A stretch of 13,090 nucleotides of DNA, taken from Thermoproteales archaeon. Its GTDB lineage: Archaea > Thermoproteota > Thermoprotei > Thermoproteales > Thermocladiaceae. This document shows, piece by piece, positions 7,344 through 12,729 of the stretch. The stretch is from assembly GCA_027068725.1 (NCBI GenBank), contig JAMOMD010000099.1, positions 1 to 13,090 on the forward strand. The letters run 5' to 3'. Numbering within the stretch: the stretch's first letter is position 1; every line of letters begins with the position of its first letter. Both the position numbers and the translations under genes were made by a program. The notes under the pieces were generated by a model. That model had not been told where the DNA came from and searched no databases. It saw nothing but the letters and a program-made list of their open reading frames with translations.

Positions 7344-7362
7344 CATCGTCGACACCGATGCA
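7342..7362. repeat. Seven-base inverted repeat directly upstream of the BRE/TATA of the CBS gene
   Basis: TGCATCG (7342-7348) and CGATGCA (7356-7362) are perfect reverse complements around a seven-base loop, TCGACAC. The second arm runs into the BRE position just before the TATA box at 7366-7373. It could be an operator that competes with TFB, or a hairpin in a read-through transcript. No T-run follows, which argues against a terminator. Confidence 0.45.
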
Positions 7363-7365
7363 ACG

Positions 7366-7373
7366 CTTTTAAG
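7366..7373 (+). promoter_or_regulatory. TATA box for the CBS-domain gene
   Basis: CTTTTAAG is a good crenarchaeal box A. Its centre (7369-7370) predicts a transcription start near 7396, which is after the ATG at 7391 and just before the ATG at 7400. This favours the second ATG as the real start. Confidence 0.55.
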
Positions 7374-7399
7374 ACCTCAGAAACGCATAGATGCTCAAT

Positions 7400-7843
7400 A
7401 TGGAAATTCGTCAACTGATAAAGAGAAGCCTAGTAACTGTCGAAGACTGTGCAAGCATTAGAGATGCAGCAAGAGTAATGGAGAAGCACAACGTAGGACT
7501 ACTAGTCGTAGTTGACAAAGACGGCAAGATGATCGGTGTAATCTCAGAGCGCGATATAGCAAGACTAGTAGCAGAAGGCGTAGATCTCGACAAGACTCCA
7601 GTAAAGGAGGTTGTGAAGAGGGAAGTTGTAACGATAAGAGAAGACGAAAGCGTTGCAAAGGCAGCTCTTCTAATGAAGAAGTATGGTATCAGACATCTTG
7701 TTGTTGTAAATAGTGAAGGTAAGCCTATTGGAGTTATATCAATAAGGGATCTTGTCGATATTGACACTGCGCTGCAGAACATTGCAAGTGTAGAAATTTG
7801 CGAAGAGGAAACTACAGCAAGCCCCTTGAAAGTAACATCATAA
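7400..7843 (+). CDS. Tandem CBS-domain protein
   Basis: The 147-residue protein is made of two CBS domains and little else. CBS1 covers roughly residues 8-62 (VTVEDCASIRDAARVM ... VVVDKDGKMIGVISERDIA). CBS2 covers 68-125 (VTIREDESVAKAALLM ... VVVNSEGKPIGVISIRDLV). Each has the family's beta-alpha-beta-beta-alpha layout and the GVIS/T-x-RD nucleotide-site motif. Such Bateman modules bind AMP, ATP, SAM or similar ligands and act as energy or metabolite sensors. Stand-alone forms are common in archaea and usually lack a known partner. A Glu/Thr-rich tail follows. ATG 7400 is preferred over ATG 7391, which would add three residues, from the TATA-box spacing and because family members begin just before this point. 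Two DNA dyads upstream suggest specific control. Confidence 0.9.
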   Translation: MEIRQLIKRSLVTVEDCASIRDAARVMEKHNVGLLVVVDKDGKMIGVISERDIARLVAEGVDLDKTPVKEVVKREVVTIREDESVAKAALLMKKYGIRHLVVVNSEGKPIGVISIRDLVDIDTALQNIASVEICEEETTASPLKVTS

Positions 7844-7856
7844 AAACTACCAGAGC

Positions 7857-7910
7857 TTTATATAGATGGTTAAATAAAAATTTGACTATACTTTTAACTC
7901 TCTTGTTTTA
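7857..7910. terminator. AT-rich bidirectional termination region between convergent genes
   Basis: The 69 bases between the CBS gene and the convergent seven-cysteine gene are almost free of G/C runs. T-rich stretches serve both strands: TATACTTTTAACTCTCTTG (7887-7905) and TTTTA (7906-7910) on plus, and TTTTTATTTA on minus (7871-7880). Archaeal RNA polymerase terminates at such T-tracts. A TATA-like TTTATATA (7857-7864) has no gene behind it. Confidence 0.4.
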
Positions 7911-7912
7911 GT

Positions 7913-8095
7913 TCAGTAAGGAGGCTGTATACTGTACAGATCTATTTCGAGACCGCATTTTGGGCATCTTACTATGCTTGGCGTAGAACATCCTAAGATA
8001 CTTGACATTGGGCATGTTAGGCATCCTGATTCAGGTAGTACTACTCTGAAGCTTGTTCCGCATCTTGGGCATTTTACTGTGATTATGTTGCTCAT
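7913..8095 (-). CDS. Seven-cysteine mini-protein, divergent from the ubiquitin-like gene
   Basis: The product has 60 residues. C9-x2-C12 and C44-x2-C47 form an apparent zinc ribbon (KCPRCGTSF ... RCPKCGLEI). A loop inserted between the two knuckles has C25-x2-C28-x7-C36. The outer pair would bind zinc; the three inner cysteines are unusual and could bind a second metal or an Fe-S cluster, or be redox-active. No family is recognised. The ATG at 8095 lies about 25 bases from the centre of an AT-only symmetric TATA box (8113-8125) shared with the ubiquitin-like gene on the other strand. This suggests a leaderless mRNA and coordinated expression. It ends in an AT-rich termination region. The opposite strand is open here, but a zinc-ribbon pattern this regular is unlikely by chance. 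Confidence 0.75.
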   Translation of the reverse strand: MSNIITVKCPRCGTSFRVVLPESGCLTCPMSSILGCSTPSIVRCPKCGLEIDLYSIQPPY

Positions 8096-8112
8096 GTCTG
8101 TATTTTCGCAAA

Positions 8113-8125
8113 ATTATTTTAAATT
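8113..8125. promoter_or_regulatory. Shared, symmetric TATA box for divergent leaderless genes
   Basis: TTATTTTAAATTA is nearly its own reverse complement and can be read as a box A on both strands. From its centre (about 8120) the ATG of the ubiquitin-like gene (8148) is 28 bases away on plus. The ATG of the seven-cysteine gene (8095) is 25 bases away on minus. Both fit transcription starting at or next to the start codon. Confidence 0.6.
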
Positions 8126-8147
8126 ACTTATGAAATCTCTTTTAGAT

Positions 8148-8396
8148 ATGTCTAGAAGGATTGTTGTTAAGCTAAGCAAGTATCTCAGCGATAAGACTGG
8201 GTTTAGTGAGACTGTTCTCTGTTTTGATAGAGATTGTGTCAGTGTACGCGATGTACTAGAGGCACTATTCGAGAAGGCTCCAGTTCTTCGAGAAGAGTCT
8301 CTAATGATTATTCGCGAAGGCAAGATTATTCCGCTATCTGCAACAATATGCGAGGACTGTGAACTCGAAATTGTGCAATCACTTGTGGGTGGCTAG
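8148..8396 (+). CDS. Ubiquitin-like beta-grasp protein (MoaD/ThiS/SAMP type) ending in Gly-Gly
   Basis: The 82-residue product is typical in length for MoaD, ThiS and archaeal SAMP proteins, and ends exactly in VGG. That terminal diglycine is what E1-like enzymes adenylate, to load sulfur as a thiocarboxylate or to attach the protein to targets. The order strand-strand-helix (SVRDVLEALFEKAP)-strand (LMIIREGKIIPL)-strand (ELEIVQSLVGG) matches a beta-grasp fold. Four cysteines (25, 30, 68, 71) are unusual, and CEDC replaces the 'DGDE' type turn of most MoaD proteins. ATG 8148 is chosen because it sits 27-28 bases after the TATA box. In-frame ATG 8130 and upstream ones would precede the predicted transcript, and the open frame back to 7974 is antisense to another gene. 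The 3' end overlaps the E1-like gene, its probable partner. Confidence 0.85.
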   Translation: MSRRIVVKLSKYLSDKTGFSETVLCFDRDCVSVRDVLEALFEKAPVLREESLMIIREGKIIPLSATICEDCELEIVQSLVGG

Positions 8397-9090
8397 ACTC
8401 GATAGACAACTGCCACTTCTCGGTAATGAGCTTCAGAACAAGCTAAGAAATGTTCGTGCTGCTATCTTTGGCGTAGGTGGCCTTGGATCGTTTGTCTCAA
8501 CGCTACTAGCATGTCTGGGAGTGGGTGAGCTTATTCTTGTTGATCGTGATAAAGTGGCAATATCTGACCTAAATAGGCAGATACTCTACACTATTCTTGA
8601 CGTTGGACGCTACAAGTGTATACCTGCGGTGAAGAGGCTTAGGGAATTTGCACCTGATGTACAGGTGGAGGGTGTTGTACTTGATGTGCGTGCAAGATCT
8701 GGAGTAGAGCGTGTTGTCGAGAAGGTCAGTATCGTGTTTAATTGCTTAGATAATCCTGAAGCTAGGCTTATCATTAATGATGTGTGCGTGCGATATCGCA
8801 AAATCATGATCTATGGAGGTGTGGAAGATCTTCGAGGAGTAATAATGTCGTATGTGCCTGACGTATCACCCTGTCTGCGATGTGTCTTCAGGTTTGGAGG
8901 TACTAGAAGAGTAAACGTGATAGCTTCCACCTGTGCTGTTGTTGCAGCTTTTCAAGTAATGGAGCTCATAAAGATACTAGAGAACAATTACGATCCTGTC
9001 CTGACGTATGTTGACTTGCGAGAACATGTCGTAACTACGTATAAGCTCGAGAGACCAACTACATGTGACACATGTCAGATCGTACATTGA
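8389..9090 (+). CDS. E1-like adenylyltransferase (ThiF/MoeB/HesA family)
   Basis: The product has 233 residues from GTG 8389. A GTG at 8359 and a TTG at 8383 are also in frame, but family members begin with the RLDRQLPLLG-type segment found at residues 3-12. Motifs: GVGGLGS (28-34, ATP loop), VDRDKV (51-56), SDLNRQ (59-64, Arg finger), K76, CLDN (119-122) and zinc knuckles C152-x2-C155 and C226-x2-C229. C172 in STCAVVAA is a candidate for the conserved cysteine that carries sulfur or the thioester; this is not certain. It should adenylate the C-terminal glycine of the ubiquitin-like protein encoded immediately upstream, whose gene it overlaps by eight bases. The pathway could be molybdopterin or thiamin sulfur transfer, tRNA thiolation, or protein conjugation. 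No rhodanese domain is fused. Confidence 0.9.
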   Translation: MARLDRQLPLLGNELQNKLRNVRAAIFGVGGLGSFVSTLLACLGVGELILVDRDKVAISDLNRQILYTILDVGRYKCIPAVKRLREFAPDVQVEGVVLDVRARSGVERVVEKVSIVFNCLDNPEARLIINDVCVRYRKIMIYGGVEDLRGVIMSYVPDVSPCLRCVFRFGGTRRVNVIASTCAVVAAFQVMELIKILENNYDPVLTYVDLREHVVTTYKLERPTTCDTCQIVH

Positions 9091-9878
9091 GGACTGTGCG
9101 TCTTGCATTAATTGGCTGCGGTGCTATAGGTCAGGAAGTCCTCAAGTACCTCGACGAGCATCCTGAAGAGGCTACTGTAGTTGCAGTACTAGATCGAGAT
9201 TTGGAAAAAGTTCGAAAAATAGTTGAAAAGCTTCGAAACCAGAGACCTACAATAGTTAGGAACCTTAACGAGTTGTTAGCAGAGAAGCCAAGTATTGTCC
9301 TTGAGGCTGCTTCTCCAGAGGCTGTTCGTGTATATGTTCCTACAATACTTGCACGAGGAATAGACGTTGTAATACTTAGCGTAAGTGCGCTTGTAGATTT
9401 TGAGCTTATCACAAGATTGCGTAAAATATGTGAAAGATCTGGAGCCCGTCTCCTAGTTCCTAGTGGGGCAATAGGAGGCATAGACATAGTGAGAGCACAT
9501 GCGAAAGCAGGACTACAAGAGATTGTTCTAGAAACAAGGAAAAAGCCAGAAGCACTCGGACTATCTGTAAGCTTAGTGCAAGTTGTTTATGAGGGAAATA
9601 TCTTAGACGCCATCAAGAGATATCCACGCAACTTGAACGTGTACATGACCGTACTACTTGCTACAGGTCTACAATATGAGAAGATACGTTGTAGAGTTAT
9701 TGCAGATCCATCTGCCGAGGGGAATATCCATAGAATATATGTAAGATCGAGAATTGGTGAGGCTATAGTAGAAGTGAAGAATGTGACAAGTGAAATAAAT
9801 CCTAGAACAAGCCTAATGGCGGCATACTCGGCTATTGATACAATACTCCAGCAGAGAGATCTATTAAAGATACTATGA
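9072..9878 (+). CDS. nadX: L-aspartate dehydrogenase (NadX type)
   Basis: The 268-residue product fits the L-aspartate dehydrogenase family, which oxidises L-aspartate to iminoaspartate with NAD(P) and feeds NadA for quinolinate and NAD synthesis. The N-terminal Rossmann fold shows LIGCGAIG (residues 13-20) and the acidic end of strand 2 in VVAVLDRD. The catalytic domain shows LVPSGAIGGID, the ADPSAEGNIHRIYV region with a likely catalytic histidine, and a tail INPRTSLMAAYSAIDTI typical of the family (usually 'NPKTS'). ATG 9072 overlaps the E1-like gene by 19 bases; an alternative TTG at 9087 would overlap by four (TTGA) and remove five residues. It therefore belongs to the ubiquitin-like/E1 operon. 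No nadA or nadC is in the window, so the linkage to the E1 gene is unusual. Confidence 0.88.
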   Translation: MSDRTLRTVRLALIGCGAIGQEVLKYLDEHPEEATVVAVLDRDLEKVRKIVEKLRNQRPTIVRNLNELLAEKPSIVLEAASPEAVRVYVPTILARGIDVVILSVSALVDFELITRLRKICERSGARLLVPSGAIGGIDIVRAHAKAGLQEIVLETRKKPEALGLSVSLVQVVYEGNILDAIKRYPRNLNVYMTVLLATGLQYEKIRCRVIADPSAEGNIHRIYVRSRIGEAIVEVKNVTSEINPRTSLMAAYSAIDTILQQRDLLKIL

Positions 9879-9880
9879 AC

Positions 9881-11266
9881 TTAGCTAGTGTCCTCTTCTA
9901 ACAACGCAGCAAGCTCACGTGATGGCCTAAGTGAGGGACCCACTATAATTTCGTAGTTATCGGCGAAAAGTGAGGTATGTGAAGCAGATACTATGGAAAC
10001 TTTCACAACAGAACTAAGGAACTCCCTACTCATAGATTTCACTATGACAGGTTTATAATTTACAACTCTAACAACACACCCCTCACCTTTAGGTTCAGGA
10101 GTACTAACTATCCCTTTCAATACTTTACCTACAAACATTTGATTTCTCTCTAGAGCAACCTTGTTAGCAACATCTGCCATTATTTTACTCCTTCTCTTTT
10201 TCTCAGAATCAGGCACTTGATTATCCATAACAGCAGCCTCAGTATATGGCCTTGGGCTAAACCTAGCCACGTGAACTTTGTCAAACTTTAGAAGTTCTAT
10301 TAATTTAAGCGATAATTGAAAATCTTCCTCAGTCTCTCCAGGAAAACCAACAATCATATCTGTAACAATACTACACTCTGGAATTTCCTTCCTAATCTTC
10401 TGTATAAGTTCAATATATTCGCTTACCGTGTACTTTCTGCGCATTAGTTGAAGCACTTTATCGCTCCCTGACTGAACAGGAAGATGAAAATACTTGTAAA
10501 CCCTCTCATCTCTCTTCACAATATCTATAATCTGATCAGCAATTTTCATAAATGCCTCCGGTTCTGACATGCCTATTCTTATGAAGTATATGCCTTCAAC
10601 TTCTTTTAGAATTCTCTCAAGTAATTCAACAAGTGTGTAACCTTTATCAAAACCATATGTTGCAACATCCTGTCCTGTTAAATATATTTCTCGTGCACCC
10701 CTCTGCACAGCTCTCTTTACGTGTTCTACAATGATGTCTATAGGATAACTCTTCACTTTCCCCTTAACTTCTCGTGCAAATCTTGTCACACAGAAGGTAC
10801 AGGAACATAAGCAGCCTACTTGGACAGGCACTATGTATATGTGACCATGGATTTCTGGCATGTACTGTGGTAGAATTTTCATCGGTCTATCATCTGATAT
10901 GAATATCCTATATTCTCGTTTTGCAACAGCTTGAACAATATCTTCTGTATATTCAATGCTATTAGGATCGACTATGATACATTTTTGATTAAATATCTTA
11001 CGTATTTCTGCTATTCTAACTTTTGCTAGACAGCCAGCAATTACGTATATTTTACTATCACCAAACTTAGAGTAAAGTTCTCGCATTCTCTTTAACTGCC
11101 TAATCTCGGAGTCTCCTCGAACCGCGCAGGTATTTATTAAAATAACGTCTGCATCATCAGGACGATCAACAAGTACGAAGCCTGAGCTCAGAAATGCTTG
11201 CAGAAGTATGTCCGTGTCTGCCTTATTTAGCCAGCATCCGTAGGTCTCAGCATATATTCTCAGCAT
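9881..11266 (-). CDS. Radical SAM tRNA methylthiotransferase (MiaB family, CDKAL1/MtaB-like)
   Basis: The product has 461 residues from ATG 11266; ATG 11293 would add nine. In the longer numbering the N-terminal UPF0004 domain has its three cluster cysteines: C20 (ETYGC), C56 (NTC) and C88 (AGC). The radical SAM core has C161-x3-C165-x2-C168, followed by YLTGQDVATYG, RIGMSEPE, HLPVQSGSDKVLQLMRRKYT and DMIVGFPGET. A C-terminal TRAM domain (about 380-450) binds tRNA. Archaeal members of this branch convert t6A37 to ms2t6A37 in ANN-decoding tRNAs. ATG 11266 is preferred because ATG 11293 lies inside the TATA box shared with the divergent aminopropyltransferase gene. The box predicts transcription near 11269. 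Two bases separate its end from the convergent aspartate dehydrogenase gene. Confidence 0.92.
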   Translation of the reverse strand: MLRIYAETYGCWLNKADTDILLQAFLSSGFVLVDRPDDADVILINTCAVRGDSEIRQLKRMRELYSKFGDSKIYVIAGCLAKVRIAEIRKIFNQKCIIVDPNSIEYTEDIVQAVAKREYRIFISDDRPMKILPQYMPEIHGHIYIVPVQVGCLCSCTFCVTRFAREVKGKVKSYPIDIIVEHVKRAVQRGAREIYLTGQDVATYGFDKGYTLVELLERILKEVEGIYFIRIGMSEPEAFMKIADQIIDIVKRDERVYKYFHLPVQSGSDKVLQLMRRKYTVSEYIELIQKIRKEIPECSIVTDMIVGFPGETEEDFQLSLKLIELLKFDKVHVARFSPRPYTEAAVMDNQVPDSEKKRRSKIMADVANKVALERNQMFVGKVLKGIVSTPEPKGEGCVVRVVNYKPVIVKSMSREFLSSVVKVSIVSASHTSLFADNYEIIVGPSLRPSRELAALLEEDTS

Positions 11267-11290
11267 TGTGAGGACAAGAGTAGAGGTTAC

Positions 11291-11300
11291 CATTTAAAAC
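11291..11300. promoter_or_regulatory. Shared TATA box between divergent methylthiotransferase and aminopropyltransferase genes
   Basis: CATTTAAAAC contains ATTTAAAA (11292-11299), readable as TTTTAAAT on minus. Its centre is 27-28 bases from the ATG at 11323 on plus and about 29 from the ATG at 11266 on minus. Both distances suit (near-)leaderless transcription, and no other TATA-like tract lies in the 56 bases between those two ATGs. Confidence 0.6.
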
Positions 11301-11322
11301 CTAGATTACGGCTCAGGTCGCG

Positions 11323-12195
11323 ATGACAAATCCCCCACCTGTGATCGGCATCGTCGTCATGCAGCCAATATCCTACGAGAGCTACATGATCATGAAGCTG
11401 AAGACTGTTCTTGCTCAGAAGAGAAGCAAGTACCAGAACATCGAGATTGTTGAACTGTCAGAATACGGGAAAGCACTAGTACTTGATGGCCTTGTGCAAT
11501 CAACAGAAGTTGACGAGTACATATACCACGAGTCGCTCGTACATCCTGCAATGATAACACATCCAAATCCTAAGAAAGTACTCATAGTTGGCGGTGGAGA
11601 AGGTGCCACGCTGCGCGAAGTGCTGAAACACAGCACAGTTCAGGAAGCAATAATGGTCGACATAGATGGCGATGTCGTAGAACTTTGTAAAAAGTATCTA
11701 GAGACACTACATGCAGGCGCATTCGAAAACCCACGTGCAAAGGTAATAATAGCCGACGGCAAGGAATACATAGAAAAAACGAACGAAATTTTCGACGTTA
11801 TAATACTGGATCTCACAGATCCTTACGCCTCAGAAATAGCTCAGGAACTATATACTGCAAAGTTCTATAGAAAAGTATATGAAAGACTAGCTGAAGACGG
11901 TATAATGGTTACACAAGCTGGCTCATCATTCTATTACGAAGAAGTTTATGATAGAGTACTGGAGTCTGTTAAAGAAGTATTTCCAATAGTGAAAGAGTAC
12001 AATGTCTGGGTACCATCATTCGGATACGCATGTAATTTCATAATCGGAAGTAAGAAATACAATCCTGAAGAGCTAACAGTTCAGGAGGTAGACAGGAGAT
12101 TAAATGAAAGAAAGGTAACGACAAAATTCTACTCAGGAAGAACACACATAGCGTTAATGAACCTGCCAATTTATAGGAAATCTAAGGTTAGATAA
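11323..12195 (+). CDS. speE: Spermidine synthase-like aminopropyltransferase
   Basis: The product has 290 residues, normal for the family. It transfers the aminopropyl group of decarboxylated S-adenosylmethionine to putrescine, agmatine or a longer polyamine. Motifs: LVLDGLVQSTEVDEYIYHE (52-70, substrate and cofactor entry), VGGGEGATLRE (89-99, methyltransferase-like cofactor loop), VDID (112-115), IADGKEYI (143-150) and ILDLTDPYAS (161-170, catalytic Asp). In many hyperthermophilic archaea such enzymes prefer agmatine or make longer polyamines; the substrate here cannot be read. The proline-rich first residues (MTNPPPVIG) are slightly extended. The ATG at 11323 is supported by a TATA box 27-28 bases upstream, pointing to a leaderless mRNA. 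It is convergent with rps12, with a T-rich gap between them. Confidence 0.92.
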   Translation: MTNPPPVIGIVVMQPISYESYMIMKLKTVLAQKRSKYQNIEIVELSEYGKALVLDGLVQSTEVDEYIYHESLVHPAMITHPNPKKVLIVGGGEGATLREVLKHSTVQEAIMVDIDGDVVELCKKYLETLHAGAFENPRAKVIIADGKEYIEKTNEIFDVIILDLTDPYASEIAQELYTAKFYRKVYERLAEDGIMVTQAGSSFYYEEVYDRVLESVKEVFPIVKEYNVWVPSFGYACNFIIGSKKYNPEELTVQEVDRRLNERKVTTKFYSGRTHIALMNLPIYRKSKVR

Positions 12196-12196
12196 C

Positions 12197-12223
12197 TTCT
12201 TTCGTTTTTCTCAATTTTATTTT
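12197..12223 (+). terminator. T-rich terminator after the aminopropyltransferase gene
   Basis: Starting two bases after the stop, the plus strand holds successive T-runs (TTCTTTCGTTTTTC, then TTTTATTTT). This is the usual intrinsic termination signal of archaeal RNA polymerase, and no stem-loop is needed. It prevents read-through into the convergent ribosomal operon. The minus strand has no equivalent T-run here. Confidence 0.5.
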
Positions 12224-12239
12224 AGGGAGGATTCTACGG

Positions 12240-12683
12240 TTATCTCATTGGTTTCTGCTTCTTTCCTTCGAGTATTGCTTTGAGACTTACACCATTCACC
12301 ATTACTACTCTAAATCTGACTCCGGGCAGGTCTCCGTATGCTCTTCCTTCAGGTCCTCCGATTCTCTCGATTATGACTTCGTCATGCTCGTTTATGACGT
12401 TTAGACCGCCGTCGTATGGGACGAATGCTGTGACTATCTTACCATTCTTTACGAGTTGTACTCTAACACACTTTCTGACTGCTGCATTTGGCTTTCTTGC
12501 CTCTACACCAACTTTCTCGAGTACTATTCCTCTAGCCATTGGCGCTCCTTCGAGTGGGTCATACTTCTTGGCAAATCTCAATACTCTCCTCTTGTAGTGT
12601 AGGTCACTCCACCTGAACTTCTTCCTCTTTAGCCTAAGCTTTCGTGCTGCAAAGAGACCTACAGGACTCTTCTTGCCGGGCAT
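12240..12683 (-). CDS. rps12: 30S ribosomal protein uS12
   Basis: The 147-residue protein is archaeal/eukaryotic uS12. It contributes to the decoding centre of the small subunit. The universal signature ARKPNAAVRKCVRVQLVKNG lies mid-protein, followed by AFVPYDGGLNVINEHDEV and GDLPGVRFRVV. The basic N-terminal extension and the C-terminal KKQKPMR tail are typical of archaeal forms. Translation is supported by GAGGT (12687-12691) three bases before the ATG. It follows nusA after 46 bases on the same strand, the classic archaeal order (RNA polymerase subunits, L30e, nusA, rps12). Unlike in many archaea, rps7 does not follow: the next gene is convergent. Confidence 0.97.
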   Translation of the reverse strand: MPGKKSPVGLFAARKLRLKRKKFRWSDLHYKRRVLRFAKKYDPLEGAPMARGIVLEKVGVEARKPNAAVRKCVRVQLVKNGKIVTAFVPYDGGLNVINEHDEVIIERIGGPEGRAYGDLPGVRFRVVMVNGVSLKAILEGKKQKPMR

Positions 12684-12729
12684 GTTACCTCAGCCTCAAG
12701 GATAGGGCTCGTTTAATAAGTCATTCTTT

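Noticed and set aside
7342..7362. Inverted repeat read as an intrinsic terminator
   Set aside because: No T-run follows on either strand at the right place, and it abuts the promoter of the next gene.
7284..7390. Possible tRNA or second guide RNA between the C/D sRNA and the CBS gene
   Set aside because: No T-loop consensus, no cloverleaf and no further CTGA/TGATGA box pairs on either strand; only the dyads described.
7857..7864. TATA-like TTTATATA after the CBS gene
   Set aside because: No open reading frame or structured RNA lies at the expected distance on either strand; more likely part of the AT-rich termination region.
7974..8147. Long N-terminal extension of the ubiquitin-like frame (ATG at 7974 or 8130)
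   Set aside because: It is antisense to the seven-cysteine gene. It shows no ubiquitin-like homology and lies upstream of the TATA box, or before the start predicted from it.
8359..8388. GTG at 8359 as the start of the E1-like gene
   Set aside because: The ten extra residues lie within the end of the ubiquitin-like gene and precede the point where E1-family proteins normally begin. GTG 8389 gives a short overlap and a standard N-terminus.
12280..12597. Plus-strand open frame of 105 codons opposite rps12
   Set aside because: It is the antisense shadow of a highly conserved ribosomal protein gene.
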